DNA of 64,000 bases from Flagellimonas oceani (GTDB lineage Bacteria > Bacteroidota > Bacteroidia > Flavobacteriales > Flavobacteriaceae), in NCBI RefSeq assembly GCF_011068285.1, contig NZ_CP049616.1, forward strand, positions 2,832,501 to 2,896,500, written 5' to 3'. Numbering within the stretch: the first letter of the stretch is position 1; every line of letters begins with the position of its first letter. A program made the position numbers and the translations under genes. The notes under the pieces were generated by a model, which had not been told where the DNA came from, made no database searches, and was given only the letters and a program-made list of their open reading frames with translations. This document shows positions 45,729 through 56,424 of this stretch, one piece after another.

Positions 45729-46805
45729 ATGAAAGTAAAAAACATAGTCTACGCCCTATTAGTTGTTGGAGTAGTTGCCCTTATCGCATACAGAATCAAA
45801 TCCAATGCCGAAATTGGCAAACCAAGTGGGTCAGGATCGGTTGTTCCAACTGTGACCGGTATGATTTTAAAGCCGCAGAGCTTTAAGGACAATATTTCCA
45901 TTTCTGGGACTTTGGAAGCTGATGAACAAGTTGAGATCAGGAGCGAAATTTCCGGTGTTGTTGAAAGCATCAATTTTAAAGAAGGCAGCAAAGTTTCAGA
46001 AGGACAGGTATTGTTGAAGGTAAACGACATTGAACTTCGCGCCCAACTCTCCAAAGCACTTACGGCCAAAAGACTTGCTTCTGAAAATGAAAGAAGGGCC
46101 AAATTGTTATTGGAAAAACAGGCCATTAGCCAAGAAGAGTACGATATAGCGGGTGCGGATTACCAATCGGCCAGTGCAGAGGCAGAATTGATAGAGGCGC
46201 AACTTTCTAAGACAATCATAAGGGCGCCTTTTTCGGGAACCATTGGGCTACGGTCCATCTCCAAAGGAACCTACGTGACCCCAACCACGGTTATTGCCAA
46301 ACTGGTCAACACCGATGAGCTGAAAATCACCTTCTCCGTACCGGAAAAATATGCTTCACAGGTAAATGTGGGCACAATCCTCACGTTTACCACTTCGGAT
46401 TCCAGAGAACAGTACAGTGCCACCATTTATGCCATAGACCCTGAGGTGGACATCGCCACACGAACCCTTCGGATGAGAGCCATCATGGACAATCGGGAAA
46501 ACAAACTATACCCTGGTGCATATGCGAATGTGCAACTACCGCTCGAGACGGTAAACGATGCCCTTTTGGTGCCTTCCGAGTCGTTGATTCCCGTACAGAA
46601 CGGAAAGAAAATATTCATTCTGGAAAATGGCAAGGCCAAAGAAATCGATGTTGAAATCGGGGCACGGACCGGTAAAGCCGTGCGCATATTGACCAATCTG
46701 CAAGTTGGGGATACCGTGTTGACATACGGTGTGATGGCATTGCAAAACGGTTCACCGGTAGAAGTTGTTTTGGAAGAATTTGAACCTTTGACCCAAATAC
46801 AATGA
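45729..46805 (+). CDS. RND efflux periplasmic adaptor (membrane fusion protein)
   Basis: A 358-residue adaptor with an N-terminal membrane anchor (about 5-22, IVYALLVVGVVALIAY). The lipoyl domain is at about 60-95 (GVVESINFKEGSKVSEGQVLLKVND) and is completed after a short alpha-hairpin at IRAPFSGTIGLRSISKGTYV. The beta-barrel domain follows (LKITFSVPEKYASQV), then the membrane-proximal domain. It links the inner-membrane pump encoded next to the TolC-like protein. The short hairpin resembles the MdtA/AcrA group. Its stop overlaps the pump's start (ATGA). Confidence 0.93.
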   Translation: MKVKNIVYALLVVGVVALIAYRIKSNAEIGKPSGSGSVVPTVTGMILKPQSFKDNISISGTLEADEQVEIRSEISGVVESINFKEGSKVSEGQVLLKVNDIELRAQLSKALTAKRLASENERRAKLLLEKQAISQEEYDIAGADYQSASAEAELIEAQLSKTIIRAPFSGTIGLRSISKGTYVTPTTVIAKLVNTDELKITFSVPEKYASQVNVGTILTFTTSDSREQYSATIYAIDPEVDIATRTLRMRAIMDNRENKLYPGAYANVQLPLETVNDALLVPSESLIPVQNGKKIFILENGKAKEIDVEIGARTGKAVRILTNLQVGDTVLTYGVMALQNGSPVEVVLEEFEPLTQIQ

Positions 46806-49800
46806 ACCTTTCGACCATAAGCATCAAAAGACCTGTTCTCACCATTGTGATGAACGTAACCATCATCCTTTTTGGAATCATTGGCTATACATTTTTGGGT
46901 GTACGGGAGTTTCCCTCTATAGATCCCGCCGTGGTATCCGTCCGCACCAATTATTCTGGTGCCAACGCGGACATCATTGAGTCCCAGATTACAGAGCCTT
47001 TGGAAAAATCCATCAACTCCATAGATGGCATACGCAATATTACCTCCTCCAGTGTGCAAGGATCTAGTTCCATCACCATCGAGTTTGAACTGGACAAAGA
47101 CCTGGAAGCGGCCGCAAACGATGTCCGGGACAAAGTTTCCCAAGCATTGCGGAGCCTTCCCGAAGATTTGGATGCCCCGCCTGTGGTTTCCAAGGCCGAT
47201 GCCGATGCGGACAGGATCATTTCTATGACCATACAGAGTGACAACAAAAACATTTTGGAGCTCTCAGATTATGCTGAAAATGTCATTGCACAAAGAATAG
47301 AGACCATTCCCGGTGTTAGCGGTGTGCAGATATGGGGACAGCGCAGGTACGCGATGCGGTTATGGATAGACCCTTTAAAGTTGGCTTCCTACGGGCTCAC
47401 CGTGGCCGATGTGCGCACTGCACTTTTGGCCCAGAACATTGAGTTGCCGTCTGGAAAGCTTACCGGGGAGAACACCGAATTGACCGTCAAAACACTTGGA
47501 AACCTCAATACAGAAGAAGAATTCAACAACATCATCATTTTGGCCGATGGCGAAAAACTCGTGCAGCTCAGCGATATTGGACGTGCAAGTCTTGAAGGCG
47601 AGAATATGGAAACCAAAATGAGCGACTCGGGGCAACCTATGGTAGCCATTGCCGTGATTCCACAACCAGGCACCAACTATCTTGAAATTGCAGATGCTTT
47701 CTATGAAGAGTACGAAAAACTGCAAAAAGACCTCCCCGAAGATTTTAAGCTGAACATTGTCATAGACGATACCGTATTTGTTAAAAAAGCTGTCACCGAA
47801 GTGGCCGAGACCATTTTAATATCCATAGTCCTGGTGATTCTGGTCATTTATCTGTTTTTCCGAAATTGGTCCTTGGCACTGCGTCCGTTGCTGGACATTC
47901 CTGTTTCCTTGATCGCCACCTTCTTTTTTATGTGGCTGTTGGGATTCTCCGTTAACGTGCTTACCCTTTTGGCCATAGTGCTCGCCACCGGACTTGTTGT
48001 GGATGATGGCATCGTGGTAACGGAAAATATTTATAAAAAAATCGAAGAGGGGATGAACCCCATTGAGGCGGCCATTAAAGGTTCCCAAGAAATCTTTTTT
48101 GCCGTCATCTCAATATCCATAACCTTGGCCGCGGTGTTTTTGCCCGTAATCTTTCTGGAAGGTTTTGTGGGCCGTCTCTTTAGGGAGTTTGGTGTGGTGC
48201 TCGGCACTGCGGTATTGGTTTCCGCCTTTGTGTCCCTCACACTAACGCCCATGCTGAATGCCTATCTTACCAAGCCGGGCAAGCAGAGTCGTTCCAAATT
48301 CTATCAGGTCACCGAAAAGTATTTTGTGGCCATGAACGAATCCTATAAAAGTGCCCTCGAAAAGTTTATGCAACGAAAATGGCTCAGTTTTCCGATTCTT
48401 ATCGGATGTCTCGGCTTGATTGTCCTTTTTTACTCCTTGCTACAAAAGGAGACAGCCCCTTACGATGACCGAAGCTTCGTTCGTTTGAGCGTTTCGGCTC
48501 CGGAAGGCTCATCTTATGAATATATGGACAAATTGATGACCGGCATTACGGAGCTCATCAATGATTCCATACCCGAAAAAAAAGTAAGCCTTGTTCTGAC
48601 CTCTCCGGGATTTGGAACTTCTTCCGTTAATAGCGGCCGTGCCAATGTGGCTTTGGTGGATCCCAGCGAACGCGAACGTTCACAAAGAGAAATTGCGGAA
48701 GACCTTGGGCAATGGTCCAAAGCATTTGTCGGTGGACGGTCAAATGTGTCCGAAAGACCTACAATTTCCGTAAACCGTCGTGGTGGTCCCCCTATACAGT
48801 TCATCATCCAGGCCAAAAATTTTCAAAAATTGGAAGAAAAAGTGCCGGAATTTATGGCGGAAGCTGAAAAGGACCCCACTTTTTCCTTTGTGGACGTCAA
48901 CCTAAAGTTCAACAAGCCCGAAATCTACGTCTCCATTGACCGGGAAAAGGCAGAAAGCTTGGGTGTTTCCGTACGGGATGTGGCCCAAACACTGCAACTA
49001 TCGCTAAGTGGGCAGCGATTCGGATATTTTTTGATGAACGGAAAACAGTATCAAGTAATCGGACAGTTCGACAAACAGGACAGGAACGAACCCACCGATC
49101 TTACCTCCATCTTTGTAAAAAACAATGAAGGACAACTGATCCAATTGGACAATTTGGTGACCACGGAAGAACATAGTAGTCCGCCACAATTATTTCACAA
49201 TAACCGGTATATGTCCGCAACCGTTTCGGCCAACTTGGCACCTGGGATGAGCATTGGGGATGGCATAGACGCCATGAACGCCATTAAGGAAAGAGTGCTG
49301 GACGATTCCTTCACAACAGATCTTGGTGGTGAATCACGGGACTTTGTGGAGAGCAGTTCGAATACTGCGTTTGCTTTCGGTTTGGCATTCCTGTTGATAT
49401 TTCTAATCCTGGCCGCACAGTTCGAAAGTTTTATTGATCCTATCATCATTATCCTTACAGTGCCCATGGCCGTTGCCGGGGCGATGTTCTCACTGTGGTT
49501 GTTCGGGGAAACGTGGAACATTTTTAGTCAGATCGGAACCATTATGCTGATAGGACTCGTGACCAAAAATGGCATCCTCATTGTTGAATTCGCCAATCAG
49601 TTGCAGGAAGAGAACGAAGATTTGACCAAGATGGAGGCCATTATGAAGGCTTCCGTATCCAGATTGCGCCCCATATTGATGACAAGCCTTACCATTGCCC
49701 TTGGGGCACTGCCCATAGCACTCTCGCTGGGAGCTGCTTCAACGAGCCGGACCGGTATGGGGGTTGTCATCATCGGGGGCACCCTATTTTCCTTGGTGCT

Positions 49801-49900
49801 CACCTTGTTCATCATACCGGCGCTTTATATGATGTGGTCCAGAAAAAAAGTGCTACGACCAGAATTCAAAAACCTCGAACTTTCCTCACATGGGCATTAA
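46802..49900 (+). CDS. RND efflux pump, AcrB/HAE1-type permease
   Basis: A 1032-residue inner-membrane proton-driven pump. It has the first membrane helix at about 10-30, the large periplasmic loop after it, a second large loop after TM7 and 12 helices overall. The proton-relay aspartates are in LATGLVVDDGIVVTENIYKK in TM4, and the TM10 lysine is in IGLVTKNGILIVEFANQ. Residues SVRTNYSGANADIIESQITE mark the pore-domain start of the HAE1 class. It exports hydrophobic or amphiphilic compounds; which ones cannot be read from sequence. It overlaps the adaptor gene by four bases and the TolC gene by up to eleven. Confidence 0.95.
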   Translation: MNLSTISIKRPVLTIVMNVTIILFGIIGYTFLGVREFPSIDPAVVSVRTNYSGANADIIESQITEPLEKSINSIDGIRNITSSSVQGSSSITIEFELDKDLEAAANDVRDKVSQALRSLPEDLDAPPVVSKADADADRIISMTIQSDNKNILELSDYAENVIAQRIETIPGVSGVQIWGQRRYAMRLWIDPLKLASYGLTVADVRTALLAQNIELPSGKLTGENTELTVKTLGNLNTEEEFNNIIILADGEKLVQLSDIGRASLEGENMETKMSDSGQPMVAIAVIPQPGTNYLEIADAFYEEYEKLQKDLPEDFKLNIVIDDTVFVKKAVTEVAETILISIVLVILVIYLFFRNWSLALRPLLDIPVSLIATFFFMWLLGFSVNVLTLLAIVLATGLVVDDGIVVTENIYKKIEEGMNPIEAAIKGSQEIFFAVISISITLAAVFLPVIFLEGFVGRLFREFGVVLGTAVLVSAFVSLTLTPMLNAYLTKPGKQSRSKFYQVTEKYFVAMNESYKSALEKFMQRKWLSFPILIGCLGLIVLFYSLLQKETAPYDDRSFVRLSVSAPEGSSYEYMDKLMTGITELINDSIPEKKVSLVLTSPGFGTSSVNSGRANVALVDPSERERSQREIAEDLGQWSKAFVGGRSNVSERPTISVNRRGGPPIQFIIQAKNFQKLEEKVPEFMAEAEKDPTFSFVDVNLKFNKPEIYVSIDREKAESLGVSVRDVAQTLQLSLSGQRFGYFLMNGKQYQVIGQFDKQDRNEPTDLTSIFVKNNEGQLIQLDNLVTTEEHSSPPQLFHNNRYMSATVSANLAPGMSIGDGIDAMNAIKERVLDDSFTTDLGGESRDFVESSSNTAFAFGLAFLLIFLILAAQFESFIDPIIIILTVPMAVAGAMFSLWLFGETWNIFSQIGTIMLIGLVTKNGILIVEFANQLQEENEDLTKMEAIMKASVSRLRPILMTSLTIALGALPIALSLGAASTSRTGMGVVIIGGTLFSLVLTLFIIPALYMMWSRKKVLRPEFKNLELSSHGH

Positions 49901-51200
49901 AATGAGATTACGTATTTTAATATTTATCATGGGAAGTGTTTTTTGTGCAGAAGCACAGGAAGTCCTTACTGTGCAGGAAGCCGTCAAAATTGCCCTCGAC
50001 AACAATTATCAGATAAAAACGGCACAAAACGAACTAAAGATAGATGAGTTGGGAGCTACCCTTGGGCAAGCAGGGATACTTCCAACGCTGGACGCGAATC
50101 TATCGGACAACAACAGCGTTCAGAATTTATCCCAGTTACGAAACGATGGTACCCTTCAAGAACGAGACAATGTAAAGAACAGTAGTCTAAATTATGGTGT
50201 TGCACTTGAATGGACCGTGTTCGACGGTCTTCGTATGTTCGCCAACTTTGAGCAATTGAAGGAAACCAAAAAATTGGGTGAAGCCGAACTGAAGCAGGCG
50301 ATTTTAACCACAGTGGGCGAGGTAATGATCACTTACTACGACCTAGTTCAGCAGCAACAGCAATTGGCCGCCCTGGACAGTACGCTCATCATTTCGGAAC
50401 AGCGCGTGGAATTGGCCCAAAACCGTTTTACGATTGGAAAAGCTTCCAAACTGGAGGTGCTGAATGCACAAGTGGACCTGAACACGGACCAAACCTTGAT
50501 GCAACGGCAACAAGAACTTTACAAGAACACCAAAATCCAATTGAACGAACAATTGGCTCGCGACCTTAAAACTGATTTTAAGGTGATTCCTGAAATCTTT
50601 GTGGACCACGAATTGGCATTGGAAGAACTGGAAACAAGGGTGGCTTCTGAAAACCCCCAGTTACAGGCTGAAAAAATCAACAAACGTATCAGCGAACTGG
50701 AGCTTAAACAAATAAAGGCTGCGCGTTACCCCTCGGTTTTTGTGACTTCTGGATACAACATCGGTAGTTCTAAATCTGAATTGGGCTTTGCCATAAGCTC
50801 GGAATCAAAAGGTTTCAATTATGGATTTGGTGCAACGCTCAACCTATTCGACGGTTTCAACCAAAACAGAAATGAAAAAATAGGAAAAGTGGCCTTGGAA
50901 AATGCCGAAATAGCGATTGCACAGCAAGAACAGGCCTTAAATTCCTTGGTGAACACCACTTATCAAACGTATTTGACCAACATCAGTCTTATGGAACTTG
51001 AAGTAAGAAACGAAGCCATCGCCAAAGAGAATCTGGACATTACCGTTGAAAAATATCGCATAGGCATCATCCCTACCATTGAGTTCAGGGCTGCCCAGTT
51101 AAATTATATCAACGCGAATGTGCGGCTGAGCAATGCAAAATTTCAGGCAAAACTATCGGAAATCGTGCTAAAGCAACTCGCTGGGGATTTGGAAATATAG
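49890..51200 (+). CDS. TolC-family outer-membrane efflux protein
   Basis: A 436-residue protein with a signal peptide ending near CAEAQEV, followed by two repeats of the outer-membrane efflux fold: EAVKIALDNNYQIKTAQNEL at about 28-47 and NPQLQAEKINKRISELELKQ in the second half, with long heptad-rich helices. It forms the exit duct for the RND pump. The start may be ATG 49890, overlapping the pump gene, or ATG 49902, just after its stop; the latter gives a more typical signal peptide (MRLRILIFIMG). Confidence 0.93.
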   Translation: MGIKMRLRILIFIMGSVFCAEAQEVLTVQEAVKIALDNNYQIKTAQNELKIDELGATLGQAGILPTLDANLSDNNSVQNLSQLRNDGTLQERDNVKNSSLNYGVALEWTVFDGLRMFANFEQLKETKKLGEAELKQAILTTVGEVMITYYDLVQQQQQLAALDSTLIISEQRVELAQNRFTIGKASKLEVLNAQVDLNTDQTLMQRQQELYKNTKIQLNEQLARDLKTDFKVIPEIFVDHELALEELETRVASENPQLQAEKINKRISELELKQIKAARYPSVFVTSGYNIGSSKSELGFAISSESKGFNYGFGATLNLFDGFNQNRNEKIGKVALENAEIAIAQQEQALNSLVNTTYQTYLTNISLMELEVRNEAIAKENLDITVEKYRIGIIPTIEFRAAQLNYINANVRLSNAKFQAKLSEIVLKQLAGDLEI

Positions 51201-51211
51201 CATTGAAAAAA

Positions 51212-51231
51212 CCCGCTCCAAAAGGAACGGG
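51212..51231 (+). terminator. terminator of the RND operon
   Basis: CCCGCTCC and GGAACGGG pair with one G-T mismatch around AAAA, 11 bases after the TolC stop, preceded by A6. The T tract after it is weak (CATTTGTTCTT). Confidence 0.6.
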
Positions 51232-51361
51232 CATTTGTTCTTCATATTTAATCGCACCCTTATTTGTTGCTGTGCATCCAACAACTCTTGTGATTTTTCT
51301 TTTGTTAGCTACAAATAAGAGCTTTGGGAGCGTACATCTTTTAAAAAAATGTGCTTAGCTA

Positions 51362-52981
51362 TTATTTTCCATTGAACCATATCATCACATAGGCCACAAT
51401 GGCAATGATGACAATGGAAATGGCAATATCCTTCCAATTGTAGCTGTTCTTGTTTTCCTTTCTTTCCTCTTCAGAAATAGTGGCATAGGTAAGGTTCTTC
51501 AGTTTTTCGTCTGATGGTGCCGGAGTTGCATAACTCACCACCACAATCAATATGATACAGAAAAGGAAGAACCACGAAGCGAAGGACAAAAAGTTCATAT
51601 CTCCCAAAAGATACCAGAAACTTTCTGGATCCAATGAATCCTTGACCAATTCAAGGACAATTCTCAATGCCCCGACAATAAATCCAACCACCATGGTCAC
51701 AAAAGCACCTTGGGAGTTGATCCGTTTGTGGAAAATACCCAAAAGGAACACGGCTGTAATCGGCGGTGCTATGTAAGACTGAACACTTTGCAGGTATTCA
51801 TAAAGCACCCCAGAGATATTGGCCATGATCGGAATCCAAATAATACCGATGATCACGACGATTATGGTGGCTATCTGACCTGTTCTCACCAATTTTTTCT
51901 CTGGTGCATTGGGTCTCAGTTTTTTATAGATATCCACGGTAAACAAGGTGGAACAAGAATTGAACACGGAAGCCAAAGAACTCATCAAAGCGGCCAAAAG
52001 ACCCGCTGCCACCAACCCTCGAAGTCCCGATGGCAACAAATTGCTCATCAAAACGGGGAATGCTTCGTCTGGACTGTCCCAAGACAATTCCCCCCTCATC
52101 TTCAAGGTAAGTGCGATCACACCTGGAATCAAAAACAAGAATACGGGAAAGAGCTTCAACAAAGCACCGAAAATGGTACCTCTCCTACCCTCTTTGATGT
52201 TTTTTGCGGTCAATGCCCGTTGCACGATGTACTGGTCCGTACACCAATACCAAATACCCGTAATGGTACTGGCAATTAAAAGGGATGGCCACGGAAAATC
52301 GGGATCGGACGCCGACCTCCACATATTCAAATATTCTGGGGTAACGGTTTCTTTCATGCTTTCCCATCCGCCTACGTGGTCCAAACCGATAAACGTAAGC
52401 GCTGCAGCTCCGATCACCAAGATAATGGCCTGTAAGGTTTCCGTATAAACCACGGCACGCATACCTCCCAGCACCGTGTAAATTCCCGTAAGCACAACGG
52501 TGGCTATGGCACCTGTCCAAAAATCGATGCCAAGAAGTGCGGAAACCACAACTCCCCCTGCATAAATGGTCACGGAAATTTTGGTGAGCACATAGGCCAC
52601 AATGGAAAATACGGAAAGAATCCATCTGGCTCTTGCATCAAAACGTTTTTCCAAAAACTCGGGCATTGTGAACACTCCCGCTCTTGCGTAGAAGGACAGG
52701 AAGACCCAACCCAAGATCAGTACGATCCAAGCCTGTATTTCGTAAATGAGCATGGGCAACCGGTCACCGGCACCCGCTCCTGCAAGTCCCACAACGTGCT
52801 CAGAACCAATGTTCGATGCAAAAATGGAAGCACCGACCACAAACCATCCTACATTTCTGCCCGCCAAAAAATAATCTTCGGTGTTGTTTTCTTTTTTTCT
52901 GATTACCCATAGGGCAATCCCTAGAAGCACCAAGAAATAGATGGATATCGCAATCCAATCAAAAGTATCCAATGTCTGCAT
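51362..52981 (-). CDS. sodium/solute symporter (SSS family), probable L-arabinose carrier
   Basis: A 539-residue inner-membrane protein with about 13-14 hydrophobic helices. SSS stretches are NTEDYFLAGRNVGWFVVGAS, IGSEHVVGLAGAGAGDRLP, GGMRAVVYTETLQAIILVIG and LLAALMSSLASVFNSCSTLF. The family couples sugar or other solute uptake to sodium and includes SGLT-like sugar carriers. It is the last gene of the arabinose operon, 10 bases after the mutarotase, so L-arabinose is the likely cargo. No terminator clearly separates it from the convergent RND operon. Confidence 0.9.
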   Translation of the reverse strand: MQTLDTFDWIAISIYFLVLLGIALWVIRKKENNTEDYFLAGRNVGWFVVGASIFASNIGSEHVVGLAGAGAGDRLPMLIYEIQAWIVLILGWVFLSFYARAGVFTMPEFLEKRFDARARWILSVFSIVAYVLTKISVTIYAGGVVVSALLGIDFWTGAIATVVLTGIYTVLGGMRAVVYTETLQAIILVIGAAALTFIGLDHVGGWESMKETVTPEYLNMWRSASDPDFPWPSLLIASTITGIWYWCTDQYIVQRALTAKNIKEGRRGTIFGALLKLFPVFLFLIPGVIALTLKMRGELSWDSPDEAFPVLMSNLLPSGLRGLVAAGLLAALMSSLASVFNSCSTLFTVDIYKKLRPNAPEKKLVRTGQIATIIVVIIGIIWIPIMANISGVLYEYLQSVQSYIAPPITAVFLLGIFHKRINSQGAFVTMVVGFIVGALRIVLELVKDSLDPESFWYLLGDMNFLSFASWFFLFCIILIVVVSYATPAPSDEKLKNLTYATISEEERKENKNSYNWKDIAISIVIIAIVAYVMIWFNGK

Positions 52982-52991
52982 AACGGTTTAT

Positions 52992-54179
52992 CTATTTGGT
53001 TGATAGTTTGTACATGGTCCTAGAAGAATAGGTTTCTCCAGGATTTAACCTAACGGAAGGAAAATCGGCCTGGTTGGGGCTATCAGGATAGTGTTGTGTT
53101 TCCAAGCAGAATCCTGAACGCTTCACATAGGTACCTCCCGTTTTGGAGGGCAGTGTACCATCCAAAAAGTTTCCGCTGTAAAATTGTATCCCTGGCTCAT
53201 TGGTGTACACCTCCAACAAACGCCCTGTTTCTCCATGGTGGGCCGAGGCCGCCAAACGGAAATCTTCTTCTCCGTTATTAAGCACCCAACAATGATCATA
53301 TCCTCCACCAAGGCTTAGTTGTTCATTTTCGGCCTCTATCTCTTCGCCGATTGGTTTTGGTTCCTTAAAATTGAAAGGCGTTCCTGCAACCTCCCTAAAT
53401 TCCCCGGTTGGAATCAAACCACCATCAACGGGCAAGTAAGTGTCTGCGTTCAAATAAATTTTATGATCCAAAACAGGTTCGGACAGTTGGCCGGAAAGAT
53501 TAAAATAACTGTGTTGTGTCAGGTTGACAACGGTTGGTTTGTCCGTGACAGCTTCATACTGAATATCCAATGCATTGTCATCCGTAAGGGTATAAGTGAC
53601 CTTTACATCCAATTTTCCGGGATATCCTTCCTCGCCATCTTCACTGGTGTAGGTGAGCTCGACGGCAGCACCTTCCTCCGTAGTTTTGGCAACTCCGTCC
53701 CATACCACTTTATCGAATCCTTTCTCTCCTCCATGCAAATGGTTGTCGCCATCGTTTTTGGCCAGCGTATAGGTCTCACCGTCCAAAGAAAACTTTCCGT
53801 TGGCTATACGGTTCCCATACCGGCCAATAAGTGCCCCAAAGTACGGATTGCCCTCTAGATATTGGTTTAGATCATCAAAACCTAAAACAATGTCCTCATA
53901 GGCGCCATTGCTATCGGGAGCGGTCCAGCGGGTGATGATGCCACCATAGGTGATGACATCCACTTCCATTCCAGCTTCATTTTTCAGCGTGAATTTTTTC
54001 ACTTTTGTGCCATCTGGCATTTCCCCAAAGATGGTCTCCTCAATGGGGTTTTGTGTACTTTCAGTTTTTGCAGTTTCCATTTCTGACTGGCTTTCTTTTT
54101 TGTTTTCCTTACAGCTGATAATTGTAAAGACCAAAAGTAAAACCCCGTAAAATATAGAAGGTTTGGTTATCCTCATCAT
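52992..54179 (-). CDS. aldose 1-epimerase (galactose mutarotase), lipoprotein
   Basis: A 395-residue lipoprotein (TIISCKENKKE). The mutarotase core starts near residue 50 and shows FGALIGRYGNRIANGKFSLD, NHLHGGEKGFDKVVWDG, VNLTQHSYFNLSGQ, GGGYDHCWVLN and GIQFYSGNFLDG; the histidines in the second to fourth stretches and the late Glu are the active-site set. It interconverts the anomers of aldoses. Location outside the cytoplasm would supply the right L-arabinose anomer to the carrier encoded 10 bases downstream. AraA lies 20 bases upstream. Confidence 0.93.
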   Translation of the reverse strand: MMRITKPSIFYGVLLLVFTIISCKENKKESQSEMETAKTESTQNPIEETIFGEMPDGTKVKKFTLKNEAGMEVDVITYGGIITRWTAPDSNGAYEDIVLGFDDLNQYLEGNPYFGALIGRYGNRIANGKFSLDGETYTLAKNDGDNHLHGGEKGFDKVVWDGVAKTTEEGAAVELTYTSEDGEEGYPGKLDVKVTYTLTDDNALDIQYEAVTDKPTVVNLTQHSYFNLSGQLSEPVLDHKIYLNADTYLPVDGGLIPTGEFREVAGTPFNFKEPKPIGEEIEAENEQLSLGGGYDHCWVLNNGEEDFRLAASAHHGETGRLLEVYTNEPGIQFYSGNFLDGTLPSKTGGTYVKRSGFCLETQHYPDSPNQADFPSVRLNPGETYSSRTMYKLSTK

Positions 54180-54199
54180 TATAATTTTAAGTTAGTTGA

Positions 54200-55705
54200 T
54201 TACATTCCATGCTGAAACAAATGATAATATGCTTCATTGGCGTGGAGTTGATCTTTAAATGCTCTAAGTTTCGTGTCCGAATCTATGACTAAAAGTTCTA
54301 TTCCGAAAATATCGGCAAAATCTTCCATGTATTCGGTGGTCAAAGCCTGCGTATACACGGTGTGGTGTGCACCACCAGCATGAATCCAAGCGGTTGCGGC
54401 CACTTCCAAGTTTGGCTTTGCATCCCAAAGCACCCGTGCCACAGGTAGTTTTGGTAAATCGGCCATGGGTTCCACAGCCTCCACTTCATTTACGATCAAA
54501 CGGAACCTGTTGCCCATATCGATCAAGGAAGCGTTCAATGCATCTCCTGCCGGGGAATCAAAAACCAATCGTACTGGGTCTTCTTTGCCTCCGATGCCCA
54601 AAGGATGCACTTCACAAGAGGGCTTTGCACTTGCAATGGAAGGACAGATTTCCAACATGTGCGAGCCCAGCACATAATCTTTTTGAGGTGTGAAGTGGTA
54701 GGTATAATCTTCCATAAAGGAAGTGCCTCCTTCCAACCCTTCGGCCATTACTTTCATGGTACGGGTCAAGGCGGCGGTTTTCCAATCACCTTCGCCACCA
54801 AAGCCATATCCATCGGCCATCAAACGCTGTACTGCGAGACCTGGCAACTGTTTAAGGGCTCCAAGATTCTCGAAAGTATCCGTGAATGCCTTAAAGCCAC
54901 CATCGTCCAAGAAGGTTCTAAGTCCCAATTCTATTCTGGCTGAATCTATCAAAGACTGTCTTTGTGCTCCATTCTTTTGAAGCGATTCTGACAGATTATA
55001 GCTCGATTCATACTCTTCAATCAGTTGATCAACGGCGTTTTGTTCCAATCCATTGATAATATTGGTAATGTCGGATGAATCATAACCGTTCACAGCCACG
55101 CCAAAACGTAATTGCGCAGCGACTTTATCACCTTCGGTAACAGCAACTTCTCGCATATTATCACCAATCCTGGCCACTTTCATATGTTGCAATTCATCAG
55201 CACCCAAAGCAACTCGCGACCAAATGGCCAATTTTTTTTGAACTCGCTCATCTTTCCAATGACCTACAACCACTTTGCGATTCTTGCGCATCCGGGACAT
55301 CATAAATCCAAACTCTCGGTCACCATGTGCGGATTGATTCAGATTCATAAAATCCATATCAATGCTGTCCCATGGGATTTCTGCATTGAATTGGGTGTGC
55401 AGGTGGCACAAAGGCTTGCTCAATATCTTGAGTCCTGCAATCCACATTTTAGCTGGGGAAAAAGTATGCATCCAGGTAACGACCCCGATACAAGAGGTGG
55501 AGTTACTTGCTTCACGACAGAGAGCGGTAATTTCTTGCGGTGTGGTTACAATGGGTTTAAAAACCAAGCTGACAGGCAATTTTCCAGCTGCATTCAATCC
55601 ATCAACAATATCTTTTGAATTGCTCGCGACTTGTTTTAAGGTCTCCGGCCCGTACAAATGTTGACTTCCTGTTACAAACCAGATTTCCTTTTTAGATATT
55701 TTCAT
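54200..55705 (-). CDS. araA: L-arabinose isomerase
   Basis: A 501-residue enzyme converting L-arabinose to L-ribulose with a divalent metal. [20 protein letters not shown] at the start, [68 protein letters not shown] and [12 protein letters not shown] are all diagnostic; the Glu of GEGDWK and MED and the two late histidines (including [14 protein letters not shown]) are metal or catalytic residues. The length matches the family. It lies 14 bases after araD. Confidence 0.97.
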   Translation of the reverse strand: MKISKKEIWFVTGSQHLYGPETLKQVASNSKDIVDGLNAAGKLPVSLVFKPIVTTPQEITALCREASNSTSCIGVVTWMHTFSPAKMWIAGLKILSKPLCHLHTQFNAEIPWDSIDMDFMNLNQSAHGDREFGFMMSRMRKNRKVVVGHWKDERVQKKLAIWSRVALGADELQHMKVARIGDNMREVAVTEGDKVAAQLRFGVAVNGYDSSDITNIINGLEQNAVDQLIEEYESSYNLSESLQKNGAQRQSLIDSARIELGLRTFLDDGGFKAFTDTFENLGALKQLPGLAVQRLMADGYGFGGEGDWKTAALTRTMKVMAEGLEGGTSFMEDYTYHFTPQKDYVLGSHMLEICPSIASAKPSCEVHPLGIGGKEDPVRLVFDSPAGDALNASLIDMGNRFRLIVNEVEAVEPMADLPKLPVARVLWDAKPNLEVAATAWIHAGGAHHTVYTQALTTEYMEDFADIFGIELLVIDSDTKLRAFKDQLHANEAYYHLFQHGM

Positions 55706-55719
55706 TTATTTTGATTTAT

Positions 55720-56421
55720 TTATTGACCGTAGTAAGCATTTTTACCGTGCTTACGCTCATAGTGTTTTTTTATTAGTGAATCTTTTAACCTTGGAGCTTG
55801 CGGATTAATCTGCAAGGTCAAGTAGGCCATTTGTGCCACGGTCTCCAATACTTTGGTATTGTAAACTGCCTTGGCTGCATTTTTTCCCCAAGCAAAAGGA
55901 CCGTGGTTTCCGATCAAAACCATCTCGACCTCGTTATAGTCCAAATTTCTTTCCTTAAAGCAATCCAAAATCTGGATTCCCGTGTTGTGCTCATAGTTTC
56001 CTTCAATCAGTTCATCAGCCATTGGCGGGGCACAAGGAATATCTTGAGTGAGATGATCGGCATGTGTGGTTCCAAAAATTGGGATATCCTTTTGTGCCTG
56101 TGCCCAAGAAACCGAGTACATGGCATGCGTATGGGCCACTCCCCCAATATTTTCCCAGTTTTTATAGAGATAGCTATGTGTTTTGGTGTCCGATGACGGC
56201 CTGAGGTTTCCTTCAACCACATTGTTATCGTAATCCATGATCACGATATCCTCTGGTTTTAGGGTTTCATAAGGAACACCACTGGGTTTTATGGCAAAAA
56301 CCGCATTGTCCCTGTCCACGGCACTTACATTGCCAAAGGTGTATATGACCAGACCCAAGGCATTGAGTTCCATGTTTGCCTCATAGCATTCTTCTTTGAG
56401 CGATTTGTAATTTGAGCTCAT
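55720..56421 (-). CDS. araD: L-ribulose-5-phosphate 4-epimerase
   Basis: A 233-residue class II aldolase-fold enzyme that converts L-ribulose-5-phosphate to D-xylulose-5-phosphate, the entry into the pentose phosphate pathway. GNVSAVDRDNAVFAIKPSGV is the phosphate-binding side, AHTHAMYSVSWAQ gives zinc histidines, GTTHADHL and VLIGNHGPFAWGK complete the site. The length equals that of typical AraD. It lies three bases after araB. Confidence 0.96.
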   Translation of the reverse strand: MSSNYKSLKEECYEANMELNALGLVIYTFGNVSAVDRDNAVFAIKPSGVPYETLKPEDIVIMDYDNNVVEGNLRPSSDTKTHSYLYKNWENIGGVAHTHAMYSVSWAQAQKDIPIFGTTHADHLTQDIPCAPPMADELIEGNYEHNTGIQILDCFKERNLDYNEVEMVLIGNHGPFAWGKNAAKAVYNTKVLETVAQMAYLTLQINPQAPRLKDSLIKKHYERKHGKNAYYGQ

Positions 56422-56424
56422 AGC

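Noticed and set aside
46427..47143. 238-codon minus-strand frame across the RND adaptor/pump junction
   Set aside because: The adaptor and the pump are intact on the plus strand with the usual ATGA overlap, so the opposite frame is a shadow.
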